Shown: one piece after another, positions 1 through 7,485 of the stretch
Numbering within the stretch: position 1 is the first letter of the stretch
Layout of the letters: every line of letters begins with the position of its first letter
DNA from: an uncultured Sinobacteraceae bacterium
GTDB lineage: Bacteria; Pseudomonadota; Gammaproteobacteria; Steroidobacterales; Steroidobacteraceae
Direction: 5' to 3'
NCBI GenBank assembly: GCA_937902995.1
Contig: CALEKY010000049.1
Coordinates: forward strand, 1 to 15,894
Length of the DNA: 15,894 bases
Translations under genes and position numbers: made by a program
Notes under the pieces: model-generated
Told to the model about the DNA's origin: nothing
Seen by the model: the letters and a program-made list of their open reading frames with translations, nothing else
Database searches by the model: none

Positions 1-657
1 CAGCTCGGTCTCATTCGCTCGCGTCCGCCGTCAGACTTCGCGGAAGGCTTGTTCAACTCGACGTGCCGTCCGGAATCGAACGGCGACACCATCGTCGATG
101 CGACCGAAGCCGATCAAGGCAACGTGTTGCCGATGGAGATGATGAAGCGCCTGCTCAAGGCGAAGAATCTTCATCAAGCCGTGTTCTTCCACGACATCCG
201 CTGGGGCGCCGAGCACGACGGCCGATTCTGGGTGCTGCTCAACTCGGGTTCGATCGGCGCGTATGCGTTCAATCACGATCCGGACACGCTGCGCGGCGTG
301 CACAGCTTCCGTCAGCCGTCCGCGTACTTCCCGGTGCCCGGCGGTACGTTCGCGGGCGAGAGTTTGCCCGGCGACATTACGTGGGCGCGTGCCTATTTAT
401 ATGAAGGCGAGCTCTGGATGGACATCGGCCAGGGCAGCGTCGTGAAGCTTCCGGAAGCAACGCGCGATGCGTGGTGGAACGGCACGACGCGGCAATGGCC
501 GTTCATGGCGGCCGATCTCGGTATCGGTCGCGACACGTTGATGGCGCATTACTGGAGCAATCACATCGCGGTCTCGTACGGCGACATCTTCCATGAAATG
601 ATCGCGCTGAGCCGCAAGCTCGGCTTCAAGGTGCGCGTGCTGTCGGAGCGTCGGTAA
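1..657 (+). CDS. Fucose isomerase-like protein, C-terminal part (5' end outside window)
   Basis: The frame is open from base 1, so the gene starts upstream and the visible 218 residues are its C-terminal part. The stretch NSTCRPESNGDTIVDATEAD, followed later by HYWSNHIAVSYGDI and ending LGFKVRVLSERR, resembles the C-terminal domain of the L-fucose/D-arabinose isomerase family, cytosolic metal-dependent aldose-ketose isomerases of about 500-600 residues. The His in SNHIAVSYGD is my candidate for the metal or substrate His of that domain; this is by resemblance and not aligned. The stop codon overlaps the start of the sugar kinase by one base (TAATG), which supports a role in a sugar isomerase-kinase pathway. 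Substrate is unknown; L-fucose and D-arabinose are the family's usual ones. An internal TTG at 49 is not a start, because the homologous frame continues through it. Confidence 0.72.
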   Translation, partial: QLGLIRSRPPSDFAEGLFNSTCRPESNGDTIVDATEADQGNVLPMEMMKRLLKAKNLHQAVFFHDIRWGAEHDGRFWVLLNSGSIGAYAFNHDPDTLRGVHSFRQPSAYFPVPGGTFAGESLPGDITWARAYLYEGELWMDIGQGSVVKLPEATRDAWWNGTTRQWPFMAADLGIGRDTLMAHYWSNHIAVSYGDIFHEMIALSRKLGFKVRVLSERR

Positions 658-2150
658 TGGCTCGCTGTTGCGTGATCGGCGTCGACGGCGGCACAGAGAG
701 CATTCGCGCCGGCGTCTTCGAACTGGACGGCTCGCCGCTCGCGTTCGCGGCGACGCCTTACGAAACGCACTTTCCTCATCCAGGCTGGGCCGAGCAGCAA
801 CCGGAAGATTGGTGGCGCGCGCTCGGTCAGTCGGTGCGCGAAGCGCTGCGGTTGAGCGGCGTCAGTCCGAATGAAGTTGCGGCCATTGCCGTCGACACGA
901 CGTGCTGTTCGGTCGTGGCGTTGGACGGACAGGGCAGAGCGCTCAGGCCGGCCATGATTTGGATGGACGTGCGTTCGCAAGCGCAGGCCGAGCGCGTCGC
1001 CGCGAGCGGCGATCCGGCGCTGTGCATCAATAGCAACGGCCGCGGTCCGGTATCGGCGGAGTGGATGTTGCCGAAGTCGTTGTGGCTCAAAGAGCACGAG
1101 CCGCACACCTTCGAGGCAGCGCACACGATCTGCGAGTACCAGGATTTCATCAATCTGCGTCTCACGGGCGAGCGCACGACGAGCATCAACAACATGGCCG
1201 TGCGCTGGCATTACCGCGCGAAGGACGGCGGCATTCCGAAAACATTGCTTACGGCGGTCGGCCTGAGCGCGCTCGAAGAGAAATGGCCGCAGAAACATTT
1301 GCGTCCGGGCGCGCCGATCGGTCCGCTCACTGCGGATGCCGCCGAGCATCTCGGCCTCAATCATGGAACGCTCGTCGTGCAAGGAGGGTCGGATGCCTCG
1401 GTCGCGACGATCGGCTTGGGCGTCGTGCATGCCGGTTCGATGGCGCTAGTCACTGGCTCATCGCATCTGCAGCTTGGTCTGAGCGCGAAGCCGTTTCATG
1501 GTGCGGGCATCTGGGGCACGTACGCCGATGCGACGATCGAAGGACTGTATCTCGTCGAAGGCGGCCAGACGTCCACGGGCTCGGTCGTGAATTGGTTCCG
1601 TTCGCTGATCGGCCGCGACGTCGGCTACGAGACGCTGAACGCCGAAGCCGCCGCCATCCCGATCGGCAGCGAAGGTGTGCTCGTGCAGGATCATTTCCAA
1701 GGCAATCGCACGCCGTACACGGATTCGTTGTCGCGCGGCGCGATCACGGGATTGACGCTGAAACATCAACGAGGCCACATCCTGCGCGCCATCATGGAAA
1801 GCGTCGCGTACGGTTCGCGGCTGATCCTCGACACGATGCGCGCGAACGGTTTCGACCCCGGCGAGCTGGTCGTGTGCGGCGGCGTCGTCAATTCCGAACT
1901 TTGGTTGCAAATTCATGCGGACGTTCTCGGCGTGCCGCTCAAGCTCACGCGCACGAAGGACGCAGCGTGTCTCGGCAGCGCCATGCTGGCCGCCACGGGT
2001 GCGGGCGCATTCGCTTCCATCCCAGAGGCGGCCAACGCGATGTCGAGAGTCACTCGCACGATCGAGCCGAATCCGTCCGCGCAAGCGGCGTACGCCGAGT
2101 TCTACGAGCGCTACAAGAAGCTTTATCCCGCGCTGCGAGGCGTCGCTTGA
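657..2150 (+). CDS. FGGY-family carbohydrate kinase (ribulokinase/fuculokinase-like)
   Basis: A 497-residue protein, the normal length for FGGY kinases, which phosphorylate ketoses or polyols with ATP in the cytosol. The N-terminal lobe opens with the phosphate-binding loop GVDGGTESIRAGV (residues 8-20). It has TTCCSVV (81-87), near the TCS-type motif known from D-ribulokinases of this family, and IWMDVRS (101-107). The second lobe begins around GGSDA (243-247), where Asp246 is the expected catalytic base, and carries CGGVVNSELWLQIHADVLG (407-425), the adenosine-side motif of FGGY_C, then DAACLGSAMLA (435-445). The ATG overlaps the isomerase stop (TAATG), so translation is probably coupled. 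With a fucose-isomerase-like partner, the simplest reading is D-arabinose to D-ribulose to ribulose 5-phosphate, or L-fucose to fuculose 1-phosphate. Family is certain; substrate is inferred. Confidence 0.93.
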   Translation: MARCCVIGVDGGTESIRAGVFELDGSPLAFAATPYETHFPHPGWAEQQPEDWWRALGQSVREALRLSGVSPNEVAAIAVDTTCCSVVALDGQGRALRPAMIWMDVRSQAQAERVAASGDPALCINSNGRGPVSAEWMLPKSLWLKEHEPHTFEAAHTICEYQDFINLRLTGERTTSINNMAVRWHYRAKDGGIPKTLLTAVGLSALEEKWPQKHLRPGAPIGPLTADAAEHLGLNHGTLVVQGGSDASVATIGLGVVHAGSMALVTGSSHLQLGLSAKPFHGAGIWGTYADATIEGLYLVEGGQTSTGSVVNWFRSLIGRDVGYETLNAEAAAIPIGSEGVLVQDHFQGNRTPYTDSLSRGAITGLTLKHQRGHILRAIMESVAYGSRLILDTMRANGFDPGELVVCGGVVNSELWLQIHADVLGVPLKLTRTKDAACLGSAMLAATGAGAFASIPEAANAMSRVTRTIEPNPSAQAAYAEFYERYKKLYPALRGVA

Positions 2151-3070
2151 GCATCGGTATTTCTGCAGAAGTCGCAGCTGCGATCGCGGCCTGGGAAGCG
2201 CGCGAGCAACGCATCGAGAATCCGGCGCCGGACGACGTCGCCGGTTGGGATGCGTTGGTCGAAATGCTGAATCGGTACGTCGCACCCGCAAACGAGCAGA
2301 CGTTGGCGCAGTATCGGCCGCGTATCGAAACGCAGCGGGTCGGCGCGCTGTCGGCGGAAGTGATCACTCCCGTCACGGTGTCGCACGCGGCCAAGCTCGT
2401 TTTCATTCATGGCGGCGGCTACACGACGTTCTCGGCGCGCTCGTCGCTGTTCGCTTCGGTGCCGCTCGCGCACGATCTCGGGCTCGAAACTTGGTCGATC
2501 GATTATCCGCTGGCACCGCGCACTCGCTTCGACACGACCGTACCGCTCGTCGTCGAAGCGCTGGCGGAGATCACTTCCGGTGACGTGCCCGTCGTGCTCG
2601 TGGGCGATTCGGCCGGCGGCGGGCTCGCCGTCGCGGCGACCTTGGAGTTGCACGCGCGAAACGCAGTGTTGCCGAGAGTGATCGGGCTGTGGTCGCCGTG
2701 GGTCGATTTGACCAATCAAGGCGAAAGTCACCGCTGGCTCGCAGCGGCCGATCCGATATTGAGCACACTGGATCTCGATCGCTCGGCGCTCGCGTACGCG
2801 CCTGAACGAGAGCTCTGCAATCCAAACGTCTCGCCGCTCTACGCGACATTCGACTCGAACTTCCCGCCCACGTTGGTGCAATGCGGCACGCGAGAAATCC
2901 TGTTGTCGGATTCCGTGCGGCTCGTGCGCGCGCTCGATGGGGCCGGTTGCCACGCAACGTTGGATGTCTGGGACGGCATGCCTCACTCGTTCCCGACCGT
3001 GCTGCCGCACGTGCCCGAAGCGGCCCAAGCTCGTGCCCGCCTGCGCCGCTTCATCGAGTTTTTCTTATAA
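2147..3070 (+). CDS. Alpha/beta hydrolase, HSL-type esterase
   Basis: A 307-residue alpha/beta hydrolase of the hormone-sensitive-lipase (carboxylesterase/acetylesterase) group. It has the oxyanion motif HGGGY (88-92) and nucleophile elbow GDSAGG (153-158, Ser155); Asp255 and His280 (in GMPHSFP) are the likely remaining triad members. No signal peptide is visible, so it is cytosolic. I chose the TTG at 2147 because it overlaps the kinase stop (TTGA, 4 nt), has a GAGG at 2137-2140 six bases upstream, and no ATG is available before the conserved core. The same open frame extends far upstream across the kinase gene, but that part is an Arg-rich shadow. Placement third in the isomerase-kinase operon suggests it releases acyl groups from a sugar or related substrate; that is inference. 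A perfect 16-bp palindrome spans its stop codon. Confidence 0.9.
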   Translation: MSIGISAEVAAAIAAWEAREQRIENPAPDDVAGWDALVEMLNRYVAPANEQTLAQYRPRIETQRVGALSAEVITPVTVSHAAKLVFIHGGGYTTFSARSSLFASVPLAHDLGLETWSIDYPLAPRTRFDTTVPLVVEALAEITSGDVPVVLVGDSAGGGLAVAATLELHARNAVLPRVIGLWSPWVDLTNQGESHRWLAAADPILSTLDLDRSALAYAPERELCNPNVSPLYATFDSNFPPTLVQCGTREILLSDSVRLVRALDGAGCHATLDVWDGMPHSFPTVLPHVPEAAQARARLRRFIEFFL

Positions 3071-3075
3071 GAAAA
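3060..3075. promoter_or_regulatory. Perfect 16-bp palindrome containing TTTC-N6-GAAA (site A)
   Basis: TTTTCTTATAAGAAAA is self-complementary over all 16 bases and overlaps the esterase stop codon (TAA, 3068-3070). Its core, TTTC-TTATAA-GAAA at 3061-3074, matches the sites at 3152 and 3168 upstream of the same receptor gene. It is too AT-rich for a good intrinsic terminator stem, so an operator is more likely. The function is inferred only. Confidence 0.45.
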
Positions 3076-3127
3076 CCGCCCCCCGGAATTGTTGCGCCCG
3101 CGCATGCCCCGTGCTCAGCGAAAGTCG

Positions 3128-3155
3128 TTGACAAAGCCGCGCGATGTGATATTTC
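3128..3155 (+). promoter_or_regulatory. Candidate sigma-70 promoter for the first TonB receptor
   Basis: A perfect -35 hexamer TTGACA lies at 3128-3133. The best -10 at legal spacing is TATTTC (3150-3155, 16-bp spacer), which matches the consensus only in its first three bases. The -10 region runs directly into the TTTC-N6-GAAA site at 3152, so occupancy there would be expected to block or tune transcription. The leader to the GTG start would be about 50 nt. The -35 is convincing; the -10 is weak. Confidence 0.45.
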
Positions 3156-3183
3156 TAATACGAAAATTTTCTAGAACGAAAAT
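3152..3183. promoter_or_regulatory. Two tandem 16-bp operator-like repeats, TTTC-N6-GAAA (sites B and C)
   Basis: Bases 3152-3167 and 3168-3183 are head-to-tail 16-mers that differ at only two positions (TTTCTAATACGAAAAT and TTTCTAGAACGAAAAT). Each contains the dyad TTTC-N6-GAAA. They lie between the TTGACA box and the strong Shine-Dalgarno of the receptor gene, the usual place for repressor operators. No regulator gene is in the window, so the binding protein is unknown. Confidence 0.5.
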
Positions 3184-3212
3184 TGGCATTCACCCGCGAG
3201 GAGGAACTTTCC

Positions 3213-5507
3213 GTGCGCAAGAATTCTCTGTCCGCTCACCCGGGGATGCCGTTCAGGCGAGGGTCGCTGTGCGTTGCGGGCATGCTGCTCACGCTGCCTG
3301 CGCTGCCGACGACCACTGCGATTGCGCAAGACGGCAGCGGTATCTCGATCGAAGAAATCACGGTGACGGCCTCGCGGCGTGAAGAATCGCTGCAAGACAC
3401 CGCGTTGTCCGTGATCGCGGTGAATCCCGACGAATTCGTGAGCGGCGGCCTGACGAGTCTTCAAGAGGTCGTCAGCTACTCGCCGGGCGTGTATTTCCGC
3501 GGCGGCAGCGCGCCGGTGGACAACGGCATCACCATTCGCGGCGTGTCGACGTTCACGTCCGCGCCGACCGTCGGCGTGTACATCGACGACATCCCGCTTG
3601 GCTCCAGCACCCCGCAAGCCTCCGGCGCATCGTTGGTGTTCGATGCGATGAAGGCAGGCATGGAGCGCGTTGAAATCATCAAGGGTCCGCAGGGCACTTC
3701 GTTCGGTTCCTCATCGATGGGCGGCCTCTTGCGTTACGTGAGCGGCGATCCCTCGAAGGGCGAGTTCGGCGGTAACGTGAGCGCTGATTTCTCCAACACG
3801 GATCATGGCGGCACGAATCAGCGCTACACCGGCAAGATCACCGCGCCGTCGGCTGACGGACGTTTCGGTGTCAGCTTGTCGGGCTACTACGAAGACGTCG
3901 AAGGCTTCATCGACCGCATCGCTTCGTCGCCGACCGGTGCGGCGAAGAACGTCAACGGTTGGGAGAACTACGGCGGCATGCTGAAGCTCTCGGCCAATAT
4001 CACCGACAAGTTCAACATTTCGCTGCTCGGCCTGTACGACGAGACCACGTTCCAAGGCCGCAATGCGGTGGCGCTCGACGGTCCGCCGTTCGTGCCCGCG
4101 AACGGTCCGTACGAGACCGACACCGCGCATGAGGAAAATCTCAGCGAGTTCAAGCTCGGCGGCCTGACGCTGAGCTACGACTTCGGGTTCGCATCGCTGG
4201 TTTCCTCGACGAGCTATCAAGAGCGCTACGTCGAGGCGATCTCGGATCTGCGTACCGACTTCGGTGCGTTGATTACGCTGTTCTGCACACTCGATCGCGG
4301 CAGTGCGGACACGTGCGGCGTGCAGAACGCGCCGTATACGGGGTGGTATTCGACCGATCGCTTCGTCCAAGAGCTGCGTTTGGTGTCGAAGTCGGCCGAA
4401 AAAGCCGCAGGCAACATCGAATGGAGCATCGGCGCCATCTATTCCGAGGAAGAGAGCGGCGCCGGGCAACGTCTGATCGGCTTCCCCGCGGACTTCTTGT
4501 TGCTCGACGTGAACATTCCGTCGTGGCTCGATGAGCTCGCGTTCTTCGCCAACTTCACGTACTTCATTACTTCGGACTTCGACATCACGGTCGGTGCGCG
4601 CGTCGCCGAGATCGATGCATCCGTCGCCGTCGTCGACGGCCCGGAGCTCCTCATCAACGACACGCCGCGCACGTCGATCGACGACACGGTCGATACTTAC
4701 AGCTTCCAGGCGCGTTATGGCCCGGCCGACAATCTGTCGCTGTATGCCCGTATCGCGAGCGGCTACCGTCCTGCTACGGCCAATCTCCCGGTGCTCGATG
4801 AAAATGGAAACAGCTTCGTGCCCGCAATCATCGAGACGGACACGTTGTGGAGCTACGAGATCGGTGCGAAGGGCTGGTTCCTCGACGGCAAACTGTCGTA
4901 CGACACGGCCATTTGGTACCTGAACTGGAAGAACCTTCAGGCGCGTATCTACGTCAACGGCGTCCAGACGGGCGGTAACGCCAATGCGGACGTCACCGCG
5001 TACGGCTTCGAAGGTGCGATTCATTACATGCCGGTGAACGACTTCACGCTCTCGGCGAGCTTGGCGTATACCCGCAGCACGCTCGACGACGACGAGACAT
5101 CGGCCTTCGGTGCCGTGAAGGGCGAAAATCTCCCGCTCATTCCCAAGATCACGGCGGCACTGCGCGCGAACAAGACATTTGCTTTGGGCGCCAACGCTAC
5201 GGCCAGCATCGGCTTGGGCGTGCGGTACGTCGACGATCAGGACACGGGCTTCGAAGGCGGCATCGGCAGAGACGGCTCGACGATCACGCCGCGCATCGTC
5301 AATTTCGACGTCGACGATCGTTTCGTCACGGATCTGAACGTCGGCTTCGAGTTCGGTAACTTCGGTATTTCGCTGTACGCCACGAACCTGTTCGACGAGT
5401 ACGGCTACCTGAGCGGCTCAGCGCGTCCGCAACTCACTTTCATCCGCGCGACGGCGAGCGTGGCCGAACCGCGCACGATCGGCGGTATCGTCAAGTACAA
5501 GTTCTGA
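3213..5507 (+). CDS. TonB-dependent outer-membrane receptor
   Basis: A 764-residue receptor for energised uptake of an unknown ligand across the outer membrane. A Sec signal peptide is visible (basic start, hydrophobic LCVAGMLLTLPALP, likely cut after AIA near residue 38). A TonB-box-like segment IEEITVTAS (46-54) follows. The plug domain shows ITIRGV (106-111), VGVYIDDIPL (120-129) and ERVEIIKGPQGTSFGSSSMG (151-170). The remainder is a beta-barrel with alternating hydrophobic strands and a late YATNLFDEYGY-type motif; the protein ends in KYKF, with the terminal Phe common in outer-membrane barrels. The GTG at 3213 is chosen because GAGGAGG (3198-3204) lies 8 nt upstream and the signal peptide starts there; the frame is open further upstream. 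A hydrolase gene follows after 15 nt and is probably co-transcribed. Ligand not deducible; not a SusC-type receptor. Confidence 0.94.
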   Translation: MRKNSLSAHPGMPFRRGSLCVAGMLLTLPALPTTTAIAQDGSGISIEEITVTASRREESLQDTALSVIAVNPDEFVSGGLTSLQEVVSYSPGVYFRGGSAPVDNGITIRGVSTFTSAPTVGVYIDDIPLGSSTPQASGASLVFDAMKAGMERVEIIKGPQGTSFGSSSMGGLLRYVSGDPSKGEFGGNVSADFSNTDHGGTNQRYTGKITAPSADGRFGVSLSGYYEDVEGFIDRIASSPTGAAKNVNGWENYGGMLKLSANITDKFNISLLGLYDETTFQGRNAVALDGPPFVPANGPYETDTAHEENLSEFKLGGLTLSYDFGFASLVSSTSYQERYVEAISDLRTDFGALITLFCTLDRGSADTCGVQNAPYTGWYSTDRFVQELRLVSKSAEKAAGNIEWSIGAIYSEEESGAGQRLIGFPADFLLLDVNIPSWLDELAFFANFTYFITSDFDITVGARVAEIDASVAVVDGPELLINDTPRTSIDDTVDTYSFQARYGPADNLSLYARIASGYRPATANLPVLDENGNSFVPAIIETDTLWSYEIGAKGWFLDGKLSYDTAIWYLNWKNLQARIYVNGVQTGGNANADVTAYGFEGAIHYMPVNDFTLSASLAYTRSTLDDDETSAFGAVKGENLPLIPKITAALRANKTFALGANATASIGLGVRYVDDQDTGFEGGIGRDGSTITPRIVNFDVDDRFVTDLNVGFEFGNFGISLYATNLFDEYGYLSGSARPQLTFIRATASVAEPRTIGGIVKYKF

Positions 5508-5522
5508 CCCCCCCGCAATCCC

Positions 5523-7049
5523 ATGACGCGTAAGCGTCGGCTGGCACTCATCGCACTCGTGGCGATGGGTGCCAGCAGCGGGCCCCTTCCCGCCGACGCT
5601 GCATCGACTGCATCTCCTCGCTTCGAAGTCGTCAGTCCGTGCCCGTTCTACTCGGGCTCAGCCGTTCCTCAGCAGCGACTGACTTGCGGCCATCTAGTCG
5701 TTCCCGAGCGCGCTTCGCATTCGAACCCGATGCTGCGCATCCCCGTGGTGAGGATCCGCAGCCGGTCAGCGAATGCGAGAAGGGATCCGGTCGTGTTCCT
5801 GCATGGCGGTCCGGGCGCGGCGCCGCTGGAATCTCCGCAAACGATCGAACGGTTCGACCGACATCCCTTCGTCAACGATCGCGACATCATTCTTTTCAAT
5901 CAGCGCGGCTCGGCGCAGACCGAGCCTGCGTTGCAGTGCGAGGCATTGAGCGGCGGACGCTTCGATGCGTATGCAGACGATTTGACGCTCGAAGAACGCG
6001 ACGAGCGCATTGCCGCAACGGCGATTCGATGTTTGGAAAAGCTCTCTGCGAGCGGCCGGGATCTCGGGGCATATAACGCGGTCGAGATCGCGCGCGACCT
6101 GCGTTCCATGCGCGTTGCGCTCGGCATTCGCCGTTGGAACTTGCTCGCCGTTTCGTACGGGACGCTCGTGGCCATCGAAGCCGCACGCATCGATGCGCGA
6201 GGGGTCCGTAGTATGCTGCTCGATTCGTTGGTTCCGCCGGGCAATGAGCTGTTCATGCGCGAAGGGCCGGAGAACTTCGCGATTGGGCTCGATCGCCTGC
6301 TCGAGAACTGCAATCGAGATCAGGCGTGCAGGCGGGCGGCGCCGAATGTGTCGGAGACGTTACGCGAGCTGCTCGAAGCGCTCGATCGACAGCCGTTGAA
6401 GATCGCTCTCAACGGTCCGAACGGCCAGCCCGTCGACATGGTCGTGAACTGGCACGATCTGCTCAACACGATTCATTGGATGCTCTACAACGCCGAGACG
6501 CTGCGTCTCGTGCCTTTGCTCATCGAACGCACACGTGCCGGCGATCTTCGCTTGCTCGTCAGCGCGATGAACAATGTGTTTCCCGCACCGGCGAAAGGTC
6601 CGATGGGAACGTCGCCGGCATTCTTCGCGATCGTGTGCCGCGACCAAGCACCGCAGCGATCGCTCGAGGCCGGCAAGACGTATCGCGGATTTTCGATCGT
6701 CAGTTTCATGGCGAAGGTCTGCGACGCACACATCCCCGAAGCCGAGCGTGTTGCCGTCGAGCCGCTTCGCTCGGCGATTCCGACGCTGCTCCTGACCGGA
6801 GCATTCGATCCGATGACGCCGGATCGGTACGCACGCGAAGTGGCGGCGACCCTGACCCGCGCAAAGGTGATGGTCGTTCCGAATGCCGGACATTCGACGT
6901 TGAGCGATTTCGCGGCGTGCCAAACGCAGGCGGCCCGGGCGTTCCTCGACGACTTGCGGGTTGACCGCGACGCGCCCTGCTCGAGCGCCATTCCGCCGCC
7001 CGAGTTCATCGTCGACGTCGAAGAAGCGCTACGGCGACTCGGAGGGTGA
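5523..7049 (+). CDS. Exported TAP-like alpha/beta hydrolase (peptidase S33 type)
   Basis: A 508-residue protein resembling tripeptidyl aminopeptidase/prolyl aminopeptidase-like hydrolases. It has a signal peptide (MTRKRRLALIALVAMGASSG, probably cut near ADA, residue 26). The oxyanion motif HGGPG is at 94-98 and NQRGS at 126-130, where DQRG is usual. The nucleophile elbow is LLAVSYGTL with Ser211, then LLTGAFDPMTP with Asp429 and NAGHSTL with His457. The TAP-type C-terminal domain after about residue 415 includes both late catalytic residues. Cysteines at 40, 55, 139 and 170, with a later set at 263, 269, 372 and 400, fit a secreted disulfide-bonded protein. It lies 15 nt after the receptor, with a run of seven C and no clear Shine-Dalgarno, so it may be reinitiated from the receptor. 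It likely trims peptides or hydrolyses esters in the periplasm; the exact substrate is unknown. Confidence 0.88.
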   Translation: MTRKRRLALIALVAMGASSGPLPADAASTASPRFEVVSPCPFYSGSAVPQQRLTCGHLVVPERASHSNPMLRIPVVRIRSRSANARRDPVVFLHGGPGAAPLESPQTIERFDRHPFVNDRDIILFNQRGSAQTEPALQCEALSGGRFDAYADDLTLEERDERIAATAIRCLEKLSASGRDLGAYNAVEIARDLRSMRVALGIRRWNLLAVSYGTLVAIEAARIDARGVRSMLLDSLVPPGNELFMREGPENFAIGLDRLLENCNRDQACRRAAPNVSETLRELLEALDRQPLKIALNGPNGQPVDMVVNWHDLLNTIHWMLYNAETLRLVPLLIERTRAGDLRLLVSAMNNVFPAPAKGPMGTSPAFFAIVCRDQAPQRSLEAGKTYRGFSIVSFMAKVCDAHIPEAERVAVEPLRSAIPTLLLTGAFDPMTPDRYAREVAATLTRAKVMVVPNAGHSTLSDFAACQTQAARAFLDDLRVDRDAPCSSAIPPPEFIVDVEEALRRLGG

Positions 7050-7366
7050 GCTAGCGGGCGCTTCGCGCATCGCTGCATACGATGTTCCGCGTTCGCTGCC
7101 GGTGAAACACGCCCTGCCTAGACTCTGGACCGCGTTTTCCTGGGAGTGTGCCATCTCGCACACGGGCGTCCCACTCGGAGAATCAAGTCTTTGGATCTCG
7201 TCGAGCTCCACGACTCGTCGGAGCTTCGTACGAAACGCGAGCCGGAACCGCTGAGCGTTGATGCTCCGCTGTGTACAAAGCAACCGTATCCCACCATCCG
7301 GCATCGCGACATTTGCAATTACGCAACAGCGTGTCAGCGCGTTACGCGATCGCCGTAAGTTCCTAA

Positions 7367-7376
7367 TGCACGTGCA
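7367..7376. promoter_or_regulatory. Palindrome TGCACGTGCA
   Basis: A perfect 10-bp palindrome about 110 bp before the receptor ATG, flanked by AA on the left and ATT on the right. It could be an operator for a LacI- or bHLH-like geometry; nothing in the window identifies the regulator. Confidence 0.25.
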
Positions 7377-7396
7377 ATTGTGGTATCGATATTTGT

Positions 7397-7443
7397 AACG
7401 GTTGGGTCAGGTGTTGCGCAAAAGCACGTTTTACGCAACCGTT
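7397..7443. promoter_or_regulatory. Nested inverted repeats in the leader of the second receptor
   Basis: An outer pair AACGGTTG (7397-7404) and CAACCGTT (7436-7443) encloses an inner pair GTTGCGCAAAA (7413-7423) and TTTTACGCAAC (7429-7439). The inner arms are 11 bp with one mismatch and a 5-nt loop. The right arms overlap, so the two pairings are mutually exclusive. It sits 42 nt before the ATG. It could be a DNA operator or a switching RNA hairpin; a second TTACGCAAC copy is at 7319-7327. Confidence 0.45.
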
Positions 7444-7485
7444 CAAATCCAGACGTCAAAAACAGTTCTTTCGGAGGGAATCGAT

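Larger units (their letters stand above)
7050..7485. other. 436-nt intergenic region, no gene seen
   Basis: No frame here has protein-like composition or a credible start. No clear terminator follows the hydrolase; a 6-bp stem AGCTCC/GGAGCT (7204-7209/7220-7225) with a 10-nt loop and no T-run is too weak to call. The second half, from about 7310, becomes AT-richer and holds palindromes at 7367-7376 and 7397-7443, so it is the control region of the downstream receptor. I could not assign a convincing -35/-10 pair. Confidence 0.6.

Noticed and set aside
1061..2146. Long plus-strand open frame in front of the esterase
   Set aside because: It is Arg- and His-rich shadow coding of the kinase gene in the +1 frame. 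Only the part from the TTG at 2147 shows conserved hydrolase motifs.
3711..5024. 437-codon minus-strand open frame
   Set aside because: It is antisense to the first TonB receptor, Arg/Val/Asp-rich with no motifs, and typical of GC-rich codon bias.
3213..5507. SusC/SusD-type polysaccharide utilisation locus next to the sugar operon
   Set aside because: No SusD-like lipoprotein or glycoside hydrolase is present, and the receptor has proteobacterial rather than SusC-type features.
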